Source: Multivorans sp965232105 (GTDB lineage Bacteria; Acidobacteriota; Thermoanaerobaculia; Multivoradales; Multivoraceae). From it: a DNA stretch of 64,000 bases. The position numbers and the translations under genes were made by a program. Below are positions 46,552 through 55,674 of this stretch, piece after piece. The stretch's first letter is position 1. Each line of letters opens with the position of its first letter. Below the pieces are notes generated by a model. It did no database searches. It was not told the DNA's origin and saw only the letters and a program-made list of their open reading frames with translations. The stretch spans positions 2,294,001 to 2,358,000 of the forward strand of contig OZ246956.1 in NCBI GenBank assembly GCA_965232105.1, given 5' to 3'.

Positions 46552-46636
46552 TGGGCTATCTCCTGGACGCGACGTCATGATTGCGGCGCAGAACCTCCAC
46601 TATGGCTTCGATTCTTGTCCGGCCTTCTGGGACTAA
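46551..46636 (+). pseudogene. Remnant of a DUF4411 PIN-domain toxin gene
   Basis: A GTG overlapping the previous stop (TAGTG) opens VGYLLDAT, the start of DUF4411 proteins (YLLDANxFI). One base later in frame, MIAAQNLHYGFDSCPAFWD matches the next conserved segment. A single missing base near 46571 separates the two frames, and the homology ends abruptly at a TAA at 46634-46636, at the edge of the convergent hydrolase gene. About 28 of the expected 160 or so codons remain. The catalytic part of the PIN nuclease is gone. Confidence 0.78.
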
Positions 46637-47313
46637 AACCCCAGCACTTCCCGGCACCACCCACCGACCGCCTCGGCCACCTCCCGGTCCACATCCTCCT
46701 GCTTGCGCCCCGACCGCTTCAACACCTGCAGGCTGTGGTCGCCGCCGTCGACGACGTGGCACGTGGCGCGAGGGCCGAGTCGGTCGCGGACGCCGGCCAG
46801 AAGCTCCGGGTCGGCGAGGCGGTCCCTGGTGCCGCTCAGGAAGAGCATGGGCTTTTCGACCTTGCTCAGGTGGTCGGCGCGCTCCGTGCCGGGCTTGCCC
46901 GGCGGATGCAGCGGAAAGGCGTGGAAGACGAAACCGGCGACGTCGAGTGCTTCGATAGCATCGGCGCCGGAGGCCATGCGGCCTCCCATCGAGCGGCCGC
47001 CCGCGAGGAGCGGCAGGTCGGGCCGCATGGCTTTGGCTTGGGCCACCGCCGCCCAAACGGTTCGCTGCATCAGAGGCCGCGGGTCTGGACGGCGGCGGCC
47101 CGTTTCCATATAGGGAAACTGAAATCGGAGCGTGGCGATTCCAAGATCGGCCACGCCGTAGGCGAATGTCTCGATCGTCGCGTGCCGCATGCCGGCGCCG
47201 GCGCCGTGAGCGAAGACGAGCAGGCAGCGTGCGTCGTCCGGTTCGAGCAGGATCGCGCTGACTTGCCGGTCGTCGGAGACGGCGAAGCTGGTCTCCGTTG
47301 TTTCGACCCTCAC
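46633..47313 (-). CDS. Alpha/beta hydrolase (KANL3/Tex30-like)
   Basis: 226-residue hydrolase-fold protein. LLVFAHGAGAGMRH is the oxyanion-hole strand region, nucleophile Ser is in GGRSMGGRMAS (about residue 108), acid Asp in FLSGTRDRLAD, and His in DGGDHSLQVL (about 194). This pattern matches the KANL3/Tex30 branch of dienelactone-hydrolase-like proteins, where the substrate is generally unknown. The ATG overlaps the stop of the L-2-hydroxyglutarate oxidase gene (ATGA), implying co-translation. The stop coincides with the truncation edge of the PIN remnant. Confidence 0.88.
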   Translation of the reverse strand: MRVETTETSFAVSDDRQVSAILLEPDDARCLLVFAHGAGAGMRHATIETFAYGVADLGIATLRFQFPYMETGRRRPDPRPLMQRTVWAAVAQAKAMRPDLPLLAGGRSMGGRMASGADAIEALDVAGFVFHAFPLHPPGKPGTERADHLSKVEKPMLFLSGTRDRLADPELLAGVRDRLGPRATCHVVDGGDHSLQVLKRSGRKQEDVDREVAEAVGGWCREVLGF

Positions 47314-48518
47314 AGCCCGAAGGTCTCTGCCGCCCGGTCGGCGAGCGTGTCGCCGATTGCGAGCGAGGCGGTGGCGCCGGGTGACGGTGCGTTCAGGACG
47401 TGGAGCATTCGGAAGCTCGTTTCGATCGCGAAGTCGTCGACCAGGTTGCCCTGGCGGTCGAGCGCCTGCGCGCGGATGCCGGAGCCGCCGGGCATCAGGT
47501 CGGCGTCTCGCAGGCCGGGGACGAAGCGGCGCAGGTCGCGGGCGAAACGGGCGCGGCTGCCGGAGCGGGCCATCTCGCCCAGGCCGACCTTCCAGAAGCG
47601 CAGGGACATCTTCCAGAAGCCCGGGTAGCTGAGGCTGCTCCAGGCGTCGCGAGCGTCGAAGCTGCCACGATCGTAGCCCTCGCGCTTGAGCGCCAGGACA
47701 GCGTTCGGGCCGGCCTCGACCGAGCCGTCGACACGGCGGGTGAGATGGACGCCGAGGAAGGGGAAGCGCGGGTCGGGGACGGGATAGATCAATGCCCGCA
47801 GCAGGTCACGCCGCTCTGGCGCTAGTCGCAAGTACTCGCCGCGGAAGGGGACGATGCGCACGTCCGGGTCGAGCCCCGCCATGGCTGCTATCCGGTCGCA
47901 CTGGAGGCCGGCGCAGTTGATCGCGTGGCCGGCCTCGAAGTCGCCGGCGGTCGTCTTGACGACGACGCCGTCGGCTCGTGGCTCGATGCCCGTGACGCGG
48001 GTTCGCAGGTGCAGCGGAACGCCGGCTTCGTCGAGTTCGTCCGCGTAGGCGTTGGCAACGGCCTTGTAGTCGACGATGCCGGTCTCGGGGACCCAAAGGG
48101 CGTCGACTCCGACGGCGTGGGGCTCGAACTCCGGGATGCGCTCGGACGACAGGCGCTCCAGGCCGGCAAGACCGTTCGCGCGTCCGCGGCGCTCCAGTTC
48201 ATCGAGACGAGGGATCTCCTCCGGCTCGGTCGCGATGACGAGCTTGCCGCAGATCTCGTAGGGGATTTCGTGGCGGTCGCAGAACTCGATCAGCCGCTTC
48301 CGTCCCGTGACGCAGTTCTTCGCCTTGAGCGAGCCGGGTTTGTAGTAGAGGCCCGAGTGGATCACGCCGCTGTTGTGGCCGGTCTGGTGAACGGCAGGTC
48401 GGGGCTCGGCCTCGACCACGAGGATGTCGAGGTCGCTGAACCGGCGAGTGAGACTACGGGCGGTGGCGAGGCCGATGATCCCGGCCCCGATGCAGACGAC
48501 GTCGGCGCGTTGCGGCAC
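47310..48518 (-). CDS. lhgO: L-2-hydroxyglutarate oxidase
   Basis: 402-residue FAD-dependent oxidoreductase that oxidises L-2-hydroxyglutarate to 2-oxoglutarate, a metabolite-repair step. FAD-binding motif VVCIGAGIIGLATARSL begins at residue about 7; TGHNSGVIHSGLYYKPGSLKAK, GIVDYKAVANAYA, NCAGLQCDRIAAMAG and VPFRGEYLRL are typical of LhgO, and GPNAVLALKREGY lies in the substrate domain. A GTG at 48518, 8 bp after the pheA stop, gives the right N terminus; the open frame upstream is a pheA shadow. Start is well supported by length (family about 400). Confidence 0.93.
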   Translation of the reverse strand: MPQRADVVCIGAGIIGLATARSLTRRFSDLDILVVEAEPRPAVHQTGHNSGVIHSGLYYKPGSLKAKNCVTGRKRLIEFCDRHEIPYEICGKLVIATEPEEIPRLDELERRGRANGLAGLERLSSERIPEFEPHAVGVDALWVPETGIVDYKAVANAYADELDEAGVPLHLRTRVTGIEPRADGVVVKTTAGDFEAGHAINCAGLQCDRIAAMAGLDPDVRIVPFRGEYLRLAPERRDLLRALIYPVPDPRFPFLGVHLTRRVDGSVEAGPNAVLALKREGYDRGSFDARDAWSSLSYPGFWKMSLRFWKVGLGEMARSGSRARFARDLRRFVPGLRDADLMPGGSGIRAQALDRQGNLVDDFAIETSFRMLHVLNAPSPGATASLAIGDTLADRAAETFGL

Positions 48519-48526
48519 GGCGGGGT

Positions 48527-49753
48527 TCAGGAGTTGGGAGGGGCGGTCGACCCTGTGCCTGGTCCGGCTTCCGCCGGCGCACCTTCGCCGTCGCCGCCGG
48601 GAGGGCCCGGCACTTCGGCGCGCGGGTAGCAGCCCAGGATGCGTAGCTCGGCGGTCTTCGGTTCGATCGCCTCGAGTGCTTCCGTGACCGGCACGGAGGC
48701 GACGTGGCCCTCGATGTCGAGGTAGAAGCGGTAACGCCAGGGCGTGGCCGGGATCGGCCGTGATTCGAGCTTCGTCAGGTTCAACCCGCGCCGCGAGAAG
48801 CTGCGTAGCACCTCGCCCAGGTCGCCGGGGTGGTTTCCGGTGGCGAGCAGCAGTGAGGTCTTGCAGGGCTGGTCGGGCGGGCAGGGCGCCGCTTCCCGTG
48901 CGACTTCCACGAAGCGGGTGAAGTTGCCGGCCTGGTTCTGGATGCCGTGGGCGAGGATCTCGAGCCCGAAAACGCGGGCGGCGGGCTCGCTGGCGATCGC
49001 GCCGACGGTCGGGTCGTTGCCCTCGCGAACGCGCGCGGCGGCGCCGGCGGTGTCGAACTCGGGCTGGGCTCGAAGCCAGGAACGGTCGCGGAAGAACTGT
49101 TCGCACTGGCGGAGCGCCTGCGGATGGGAGAGCACGAGACGCAGCTCCTCGATCTTCGCGCCAGGCAGCGCGAGCAGGCAGTGCGCGACCTGGCTGATCA
49201 CCTCGGCCGTGATCACGAGGCCCCCTTCCGCCAGCAGGTCGTAGGTCTCGTTGATGCTGCCCGCGGTGCTGTTCTCGATTGGCAGCAGGGCGATGTCGTG
49301 TCGTCCGTCCAGGACGCCTTCGGCGGCTTCCCGGAACAGCTCGTATCCCTGCAGGACGACGCCTCCGGGGCGGCCGGCGTACTGCCGCTGAGCGGTGAGA
49401 TGGCTGAAGGAGCCCTCGACACCCTGGTAGGCGACCCGTAGCGGCGCCTTGTCCAGATCCCGGATGTAGCCCTGCTGCGCCGCAATCGACATCTCGATCA
49501 GCAGGCGGAAGATGCGCTCTGTCTGGTGCGGGTCGAGGTCCAGCTCGGCGGCGATCGTGCGCACTCGGGTCAGGAGCTGCTCCTCGCGCAACTGGTCCCG
49601 GAAGGGAAAGGCGGAGGAGATCTTGATGCCCGCGACTTCCCGGGACAGCTCGACGCGGCGGCGAAAGCCCTTCAGCAAATCCTCGTCGACGTGCTCCAGT
49701 TCCTGGCGTATCGCCTCGAGATCGGGCGGCAGGTCATGCTCGGCGGCTGCCAT
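48527..49753 (-). CDS. pheA: Bifunctional chorismate mutase / prephenate dehydratase
   Basis: 408-residue P-protein for phenylalanine synthesis. The N-terminal chorismate mutase helices are at about 10-95 (LEHVDEDLLKGFRRRVELSREVAGIK). Prephenate dehydratase covers about 100-285 (RVAYQGVEGSFSH, LLPIENSTAGSINETYDLL, HPQALRQCEQFF, AAIASEPAARVFGLEIL-like segment, NFTRFVEVAR). The ACT domain covers about 295-370, with TSLLLATGNHPGDL and the ESRPIP motif for phenylalanine feedback binding. The C-terminal 25 residues are Gly/Pro-rich and not part of the family. Start ATG at 49753; the upstream extension is a shadow of the dehydrogenase gene. Confidence 0.94.
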   Translation of the reverse strand: MAAAEHDLPPDLEAIRQELEHVDEDLLKGFRRRVELSREVAGIKISSAFPFRDQLREEQLLTRVRTIAAELDLDPHQTERIFRLLIEMSIAAQQGYIRDLDKAPLRVAYQGVEGSFSHLTAQRQYAGRPGGVVLQGYELFREAAEGVLDGRHDIALLPIENSTAGSINETYDLLAEGGLVITAEVISQVAHCLLALPGAKIEELRLVLSHPQALRQCEQFFRDRSWLRAQPEFDTAGAAARVREGNDPTVGAIASEPAARVFGLEILAHGIQNQAGNFTRFVEVAREAAPCPPDQPCKTSLLLATGNHPGDLGEVLRSFSRRGLNLTKLESRPIPATPWRYRFYLDIEGHVASVPVTEALEAIEPKTAELRILGCYPRAEVPGPPGGDGEGAPAEAGPGTGSTAPPNS

Positions 49754-49833
49754 GAGGTACTCGGTCTTCGCGGCGATCTGAGGCCGCGGCGCGCAGTATA
49801 CGGCGCTCGAAGCCTCCGACGTGTCTGGCGGGA

Positions 49834-50877
49834 CTAGTCGGGGTGCGGTCGGATGGCTACCTTGAGCGCGCGGCGGGAAATCATCAGATCGAGGGCATCG
49901 GTCAGCCGATCGAGCGGCAGTTCCCGTTCGATCAGTCGGCCGTAGCGCTCCGGCGCGCCCCACAGCCGGTCGAGTGCGGCGCGAAACGATGCCGGCCGGT
50001 AGTGGTAGACGCCGAGCAGGGTCTGCTCCTGGTAGTGAACGCCCTCGGCGTCGATCCTCAGGGTGGCGCCTGGCCGGCAACCGCCGAAGAGCGCCGCGAC
50101 GCCGCCTGGGGCAAGACAGGAAACGGCCTGTTGCCAGCCGGCGGGACTGCCCGTGGCGTCGACGGTGAAGTCGAACCGCTCGTCCGTCAGGTCGTCGTCC
50201 TCGCCGGCGCGTCCGCAGTGCGTCTCGGTGGCGCCGAAGGTCTCCGCCACCGCGAGGCGGCGTGGATGGGGGTCCAGCACGGAGACGCGTGTTCGAACGC
50301 TGCGGAACAGATCGGTCAGCATGAGGCCGAGAGGGCCGCAGCCGATGATCAGTGCGCGCGCCTCGGTCGGCGGGCCGCTCCAGCCGGCGAGGGAGCGCTC
50401 GAGACAGTGAACGGCGCAGGCCAGGGGCTCCGCCAGAGCCGCGATGACCGGTTCGAGGCCGGGCGGCCGGGGGTGGACGCTGCGTTCCGCGACCACGGCG
50501 GGTATGAGCATGTAGTCGGCGAAGGCTCCGTTCAGGTAGACGAGATCGCGGCACAGGTTCTCGCGCTTGTGCCGGCAGGGCTGGCACCGTCCGCAGGCGG
50601 CGCTGTTGCCGACCACCACTGTGTCGCCCTCCGTCTGCGCGGCGCCGGCGTCGGCGCGAACGACGGTACCGGTGACCTCGTGGCCGAAGGGCGCCGGCAG
50701 AGTCAGCATCGTGGGGTGGCCGCCGCGACGGAACACCTTGACGTCCGTTCCGCAGGTGGTGGCGGCGTCGACCCGGATCAGGAGCTCCCCCGGCCCCGGT
50801 TCGGGCATCGGAAGCTGCCTGAGTTCCAGGCTGCCGGGACCGGTGAGGAACGCCTGATTCTGGTGCTTGGGAATCAC
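49834..50877 (-). CDS. Zinc-dependent medium-chain dehydrogenase (first of a tandem pair)
   Basis: 347-residue MDR-family dehydrogenase. Catalytic zinc ligands are in TTCGTDVKV (Cys) and FGHEVTG (His-Glu); structural zinc cysteines are in GNSAACGRCQPCRHKRENLC. Nucleotide-binding motif IIGCGPLGLMLTDL starts near residue 175. Closest in style to threonine/sorbitol/alcohol dehydrogenases; substrate not readable. The C terminus, with DRLTDALDLMISRRALKVAIRP, is very like that of the neighbouring dehydrogenase. It lies 28 bp downstream of that gene on the same strand. Confidence 0.9.
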   Translation of the reverse strand: MIPKHQNQAFLTGPGSLELRQLPMPEPGPGELLIRVDAATTCGTDVKVFRRGGHPTMLTLPAPFGHEVTGTVVRADAGAAQTEGDTVVVGNSAACGRCQPCRHKRENLCRDLVYLNGAFADYMLIPAVVAERSVHPRPPGLEPVIAALAEPLACAVHCLERSLAGWSGPPTEARALIIGCGPLGLMLTDLFRSVRTRVSVLDPHPRRLAVAETFGATETHCGRAGEDDDLTDERFDFTVDATGSPAGWQQAVSCLAPGGVAALFGGCRPGATLRIDAEGVHYQEQTLLGVYHYRPASFRAALDRLWGAPERYGRLIERELPLDRLTDALDLMISRRALKVAIRPHPD

Positions 50878-50905
50878 GGATCGACCGACGCACGCGGGGA
50901 GCGAA

Positions 50906-51931
50906 TCACGGATGCAACAGTACCTTGAGCGCTTCGCGGCGGCGGCACAGATCGACGGCGTCGGCGGCCTTCGACAGCGGCAGGCGGTGGGTGACCAGGG
51001 GCGTCGGATCGAGCGTGCCCCGGATCATCATGTCGAGTACGCGTGCCTGTTCCGCGGGCGAACCGGAGTAGGCGCCGATGACCTGGCGCTCGGACTTGAA
51101 CACGGCATTGATGTCGAACGTGACCAGCGCGTCGTGCGCGGCATGGGCGAAGAGGACCACGCGCCCGCCAGGCCGGGTGGCCTGAAGAGCCAGGTCGAAG
51201 GCGGCCTGGCCGCCCGCCGTGTCGAAGACGGCGTCGGCGTCGCCTGATGGCTGACCGGCATGTGGCTGACCGGCGGCCGAGGCGCCGAGGCTGTCGGGGT
51301 GGACCGCCTCGTCGGCGCCGAGGCGCGTTGCGGTCGAGCGCCTGTTCGCGTCGGGTTCGGCGATGAGGATGCTCGCGTCGGGAAACGCGGCTCGAACCAC
51401 GAGCAGGTGGAGCAGACCCATCGATCCGGCGCCGATGACGGCCACTCTCGGGGCGCGTGTCAGACCGGCCCGGTCGACGCCCCGCAGCACGCACGCGGCG
51501 GGTTCGACGAAGGCGGCCGCTTCGTCGGAGAGTTCCACGGGGAGTTTGCGGACGGTGCAGTCGATGGCGCGCGAGCGCAGGCGCAGCCTTTCGCTGAAGC
51601 CGCCGGGGTCGAGCAGGTTCTCGGCGAATCGCGGGCACATCGTCTCGGCGCCTGAGCGGCACAGGTGGCAGTCGCCGCAGGGAGCGTGGTGCGGCGCGAT
51701 GACCCGGTCGCCCGGACGAAGCGAGTCGGCGCGGCTCTCGATCACCCGGCCGACGACTTCGTGGCCGAGGACCTCGCCCGGCGCTCGCCCGGCGGCTGCC
51801 AGCTTGTAGAGGTCCGTGCCGCAGAGGCCGCAGTAGACGAGTTCGATCAACGCCTCGCCGTCTTCGAGGCTCGGCTCTGGTACCTCTGCGAACTCCAGGT
51901 TGCCATCGGCCGTGGTGCGAGCGACCTTCAT
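50906..51931 (-). CDS. Zinc-dependent medium-chain dehydrogenase (second of a tandem pair)
   Basis: 341-residue MDR-family dehydrogenase. Catalytic zinc site GLCGTDLYKL and LGHEVVGRV; structural zinc site APCGDCHLCRSGAETMC; cofactor motif VIGAGSMGLLHLLVV near residue 165. It ends DAVDLCRRREALKVLLHP, parallel to its neighbour, so the two probably arose by old tandem duplication. A sugar-alcohol or amino-alcohol substrate is possible but unproven. Transcribed first of the pair. Confidence 0.9.
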   Translation of the reverse strand: MKVARTTADGNLEFAEVPEPSLEDGEALIELVYCGLCGTDLYKLAAAGRAPGEVLGHEVVGRVIESRADSLRPGDRVIAPHHAPCGDCHLCRSGAETMCPRFAENLLDPGGFSERLRLRSRAIDCTVRKLPVELSDEAAAFVEPAACVLRGVDRAGLTRAPRVAVIGAGSMGLLHLLVVRAAFPDASILIAEPDANRRSTATRLGADEAVHPDSLGASAAGQPHAGQPSGDADAVFDTAGGQAAFDLALQATRPGGRVVLFAHAAHDALVTFDINAVFKSERQVIGAYSGSPAEQARVLDMMIRGTLDPTPLVTHRLPLSKAADAVDLCRRREALKVLLHP

Positions 51932-52185
51932 TGCCCCTCATTGTCGCCCATTTCTTCGCGCTCGGGTCCCGCGCGGCGGGGTGCCGCTTTGACCAGGAAG
52001 CCGAACTGGGGTACGGTGCGCCTTCCGCCGGGTCCAGCTAGCAGTCCCCTGGTCGCCATGACGACCAAAGAGCGCTCGATTGCCGCGCCAGGGTTGATGC
52101 AGCGGTGGACAGAGTCCTCCCCCTGCTTTCTCGCCCGCGCCCGATCGCCAAATCACTATCTCCCGACCAGAGGAGCTGTTCCCTT

Positions 52186-53742
52186 ATGCCCAAGAATTTT
52201 CGCGCGACCGGCCGAGGTCCGTCCGGCCGAAGACCGTCCGGTCAACGTCAGTTCGGCCAACGCCCGTCCGGCAGGAAGCCGCGGCAGGGCCACGATGCCG
52301 TGTGCACCGAATGCGATAGCCCGACGACCGTTCCCTTCAGGCCCGCGCCCGGTAGGCCGGTGTACTGCCGTTCCTGCTTCACCAACCGTCCCCACGACGA
52401 CCGCAACCGCCCCGGCAACGGCAACCGTCCCCAGGGCGACGGCAACCGCCCCCAGCGCGATAGCAATCGCCCCCAGGGCAACCGTCATCGACGTAACCGT
52501 CTTCACGGCGGCGGCGCCCGGATGAACGGCGCAGGGACGAACGGCGTTCCGGCCAACCGAACGAGGAACGGCGCCCAGCCGGTGGTCGAGCCTGCGGCCG
52601 ATCGCGGGCACGACGCCCACTCCGACACCGTTTTCGCCGGCCTGGAGATTTCGCGCGCAACCCGGGCGGCGATCGCGCGAATGAAAATCTCCGAGCCGAC
52701 GCCGATTCAGGAGCAGTCCATCCCCGTTCTGCTGGCAGGGCGGGACCTGGTCGGCAGGGCGCAGACGGGATCCGGAAAGACGCTGGCCTTTGCCGTACCC
52801 ATCGCTGAAGTCTGTGATCCACAGGTAAGGCGGGTTCAGTCGCTGGTCCTGGTGCCGACACGGGAGTTGGCGCTTCAGGTGGCCGGAGTCATCTTCGGAC
52901 TGGCCTCGTCGCGGGGTGTGTCCGTGACGCAACTCGTCGGCGGGCGGTCGATACGGCGCGAGCAGGCGGTGCTCCGGCGCGGAGTCGATGTCGTTGTCGG
53001 CACGCCGGGCCGAACGCTGGACCACCTGCGACAGGGGTCCCTGGACCTGGGCGCCGTGCGATTCCTCGTCCTGGACGAGGCGGACGAGATGCTGGACCAG
53101 GGCTTCGCACGCGACGTCGAGGCGATCCTGAGTCGCACCCCCGATTCGCGGCAGACGGCCCTGTTCTCGGCCACGATGCCGAACTGGGTGGCGAACACGG
53201 CGAAGCAGTACCTGCGCAACCCGGCGAAGGTCGAGATCGACGCCGGCCAGGAGGAGCCCACGGTGGAGCATCTCGTCTACTCGATCCAGAGGGACGACAA
53301 GATCGGGGCGCTCCGGACGCTGCTGGACGGCCGGGGTGGCGACCCGATCCTCGTGTTCGGTCGAACGAAGCACGGGGTCAGGAAGCTGGCGAAGAAGCTC
53401 GATGCGCTGGGCTATCCGGTGGGGGCGCTTCAGGGCAATCTCAGCCAGGGCGCCCGCGAACGCGTCATGCGGGGCTTTCGTTCCGGCGCCGCGCCGATCC
53501 TGGTGGCGACGAATGTGGCCGCCCGCGGCATCGATGTCCAGGGCATCACCCAGGTCATCAACTACGACCTGCCGGACTCCCAGCGACTCTTCACTCACCG
53601 GGTCGGACGAACCGGCCGGATGGGGAGTGCGGGCGAGGCGGTGACCTTCATCACGCCGGACGAAGAGCGGAAGTGGCGCGAGATTCAGCGAGGGCTGGGG
53701 CGCCGGTTTCCCCGCCGGCCGTGGCGCGCGCCGGCGCCCTGA
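52186..53742 (+). CDS. DEAD-box RNA helicase with N-terminal CxxC zinc ribbon
   Basis: 518-residue helicase. AGAGGAG lies 9 bases before the ATG at 52186; an in-frame ATG at 52105 has no such site. Residues about 40-75 form a zinc ribbon with two CxxC pairs (AVCTECDSPTTVPF, PVYCRSCF). A low-complexity Asn/Arg/Pro/Gly repeat and basic linker run to about 150. The helicase core then has the Q motif region PTPIQEQSIPVLLAGRD, motif I AQTGSGKT, Ia PTRELALQ, motif II VLDEADEML, motif III SATM, motif V ARGIDVQGITQVINYD and motif VI HRVGRTGRMG. Likely acts in RNA or ribosome remodelling. The N-terminal fusion is unusual for DEAD-box proteins. Confidence 0.93.
   Translation: MPKNFRATGRGPSGRRPSGQRQFGQRPSGRKPRQGHDAVCTECDSPTTVPFRPAPGRPVYCRSCFTNRPHDDRNRPGNGNRPQGDGNRPQRDSNRPQGNRHRRNRLHGGGARMNGAGTNGVPANRTRNGAQPVVEPAADRGHDAHSDTVFAGLEISRATRAAIARMKISEPTPIQEQSIPVLLAGRDLVGRAQTGSGKTLAFAVPIAEVCDPQVRRVQSLVLVPTRELALQVAGVIFGLASSRGVSVTQLVGGRSIRREQAVLRRGVDVVVGTPGRTLDHLRQGSLDLGAVRFLVLDEADEMLDQGFARDVEAILSRTPDSRQTALFSATMPNWVANTAKQYLRNPAKVEIDAGQEEPTVEHLVYSIQRDDKIGALRTLLDGRGGDPILVFGRTKHGVRKLAKKLDALGYPVGALQGNLSQGARERVMRGFRSGAAPILVATNVAARGIDVQGITQVINYDLPDSQRLFTHRVGRTGRMGSAGEAVTFITPDEERKWREIQRGLGRRFPRRPWRAPAP
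52399..52482 (+). repeat. 21-bp tandem repeat encoding NRPQGDG-type heptads
   Basis: Three 21-bp units at 52420-52440, 52441-52461 and 52462-52482 encode GNRPQGD, GNRPQRD and SNRPQGN, preceded by a shorter related unit (52402-52419). It lies in the linker between the zinc ribbon and helicase core and keeps frame on expansion. Confidence 0.85.
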
Positions 53743-53773
53743 CGTTCGCTGACCGCGGGGGTGCAGGGGTCGG

Positions 53774-55627
53774 TCAGGCGGCCGACCGCTTCCTCTCGTG
53801 CGGGTCGAAGTGACGCTTCCGTAGCCGGAGCTGAACCGGAGTGACCTCGATCAGCTCGTCCTCGCGGATGAACTCGATGGATTGTTCCAGGGACAGGCGG
53901 CGCGGCGGCACGGTCTTTTCGTACGCATTCGCGCTGGCGGCGCGCATGTTCGTCTGCCTTCGTTCCCGGGTGATGTTCACGTCGAGATCGGAGCCGCGGC
54001 TCGACTCGCCGACCAGCATTCCCCGGTAGACCGTTTCGTTCGGACCGACGAACAGCTCGCCCCGGCTCTGGAGGTTGTTGATCGCGTAGGTGGTCACGCG
54101 ACCGGCGCGGTCGGCGACGAGCGCCCCGGTCGCCCGGTGGACGATCTCGCCCGCCCAGGGCCGGTAGCCGATGAGCATGCGGGTGAGGATTCCGGTGCCC
54201 TTCGTGTCGGAGAGAAATTCGGTGCGGTAGCCGATCAGGCCCCGGCTCGGAACCTCGAATTCCAGGCGCACCCTTCCCGAACGTCGGGTGACCATCTGCG
54301 CCAGGACGCCTCTGCGCGTTCCGAGCTTGCGGACGACGACACCCTGGTACTCCTCGGCCACGTCCATCAGGGCCAGTTCGAACGGTTCGTGCCGGGCGCC
54401 CTCTACCGAGCGGGTCAGCACGCGGGGCATGCCGACCGAGAACTCGTAGCCTTCGCGGCGCATCTGTTCGATCAGGATGGCGAGCTGGAGTTCGCCGCGG
54501 CCGTAGACCAGGAACCGGTTCGGCGAGTCGGTGGCCTCGACCCGGAGCGCCAGGTTGTTCCGCGCTTCATCCAGAAGCCGCTCGCGGAGGTGGCGTGAGG
54601 TGAGGTACTTCCCGTCCTTGCCGCTCAAGGGCGAGTCGTTGATGCCGAACTCCATCGACAGGGTGGGTTCGGCGACGTCGAGCGGCGGCAGGGCTTTCGG
54701 GTTCTCGCCGTCGGCGATGCTCTCGCCCAGTCCGACGCCGGTCATGCCCGCCAGCGCGATGATCTCTCCCGGGCCGGCCGACGGTACGGCGACTCGCCCG
54801 AGCCCCTCGTAGACGAACAGCTTCGAGACGGCGGCGGGAGTCTGGGACCCGGTTCGCCGGCACACGGTGACGGCCTGCCGGTGGCGGACCGTGCCGGCCA
54901 CGACCCGTCCGATAGCCAGCGGACCGAGGTGGTCGTCGGGCTGTACGTTCGTCACCAGCACCTGCAGGGGCAGGTCGGGTTCCCCCGACGGTGGCGGAAC
55001 ATGTTCGAGGATCGTCTCGAACAGGGGCCTGAGATCGGTCAGGGCCGCGTCGAGCGACCTCGTGCACTTTCCTTCGCGGGCGACGGAGTACAGCACGGGG
55101 AAGTCGATCTGTTCCTCCGTCGCGTCGAGGTCGATGAACAGGTCGTAGATCTCGTCCAGGACTTCGCCGGCGCGTGCATCCTTGCGGTCGATCTTGTTGA
55201 TGACGACGATCGCGGGCAGTCCCAGTTCCAGGGCCTTGAGCAGGACGGCGCGGGTCTGGGGAAGTGGCCCCTCGGCGGCGTCGACGAGCAGCATGATCCC
55301 GTCGACCATGCGCAGCGTGCGTTCGACCTCGCCGCCGAAGTCGGCGTGCCCGGGCGTGTCGACGATGTTGATCTTGACGTCGCCGGCGGGCTGCGGCCCG
55401 TCGTGCCCCTTGACCGCGGTTTCGAGGTTCCGCGGGGTGTAGGTCACGGCGGTGTTCTTCGCCATGATCGTGATGCCCTTCTCGCGTTCCAGGTCCATCG
55501 AGTCGAGCACCCGCTCCCGGACGTCCTGGTTGGCGCGGAAGGTCCCGCTCTGCCAGAGCATGGCGTCGACGAGCGTCGTCTTGCCGTGGTCGACATGCGC
55601 AACGATCGCTATGTTGCGAAGGTTCAT
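53774..55627 (-). CDS. typA: Translational GTPase TypA/BipA
   Basis: 617-residue ribosome-associated GTPase involved in 50S assembly and stress growth. G1 AHVDHGKTTLVDAML (about 9-23), switch II DTPGHADFGGEVERT, G4 VVINKIDRKDAR; then the EF-Tu-like barrel, the LepA-like and the TypA-specific C-terminal domains (GRGELQLAILIEQMRREG, SRGLIGYRTEFLSDTKGTG, QLRLRKRHFDPHERKR). Length agrees with the family. Start ATG at 55627; the long open frame upstream is not protein-like. The stop region overlaps a 7-bp inverted repeat with the end of the helicase gene. Confidence 0.95.
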   Translation of the reverse strand: MNLRNIAIVAHVDHGKTTLVDAMLWQSGTFRANQDVRERVLDSMDLEREKGITIMAKNTAVTYTPRNLETAVKGHDGPQPAGDVKINIVDTPGHADFGGEVERTLRMVDGIMLLVDAAEGPLPQTRAVLLKALELGLPAIVVINKIDRKDARAGEVLDEIYDLFIDLDATEEQIDFPVLYSVAREGKCTRSLDAALTDLRPLFETILEHVPPPSGEPDLPLQVLVTNVQPDDHLGPLAIGRVVAGTVRHRQAVTVCRRTGSQTPAAVSKLFVYEGLGRVAVPSAGPGEIIALAGMTGVGLGESIADGENPKALPPLDVAEPTLSMEFGINDSPLSGKDGKYLTSRHLRERLLDEARNNLALRVEATDSPNRFLVYGRGELQLAILIEQMRREGYEFSVGMPRVLTRSVEGARHEPFELALMDVAEEYQGVVVRKLGTRRGVLAQMVTRRSGRVRLEFEVPSRGLIGYRTEFLSDTKGTGILTRMLIGYRPWAGEIVHRATGALVADRAGRVTTYAINNLQSRGELFVGPNETVYRGMLVGESSRGSDLDVNITRERRQTNMRAASANAYEKTVPPRRLSLEQSIEFIREDELIEVTPVQLRLRKRHFDPHERKRSAA

Positions 55628-55674
55628 TCCGTTCTCGGTTGAAGCGCGCCTTGGCCTGCGGGGCGCGGTCTTCG

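Noticed and set aside
53749..53777. Inverted repeat CTGACCG/CGGTCAG between the converging helicase and typA genes
   Set aside because: The right arm overlaps the typA stop codon, the loop is 15 bases and there is no T-run, so a terminator call is not supported.
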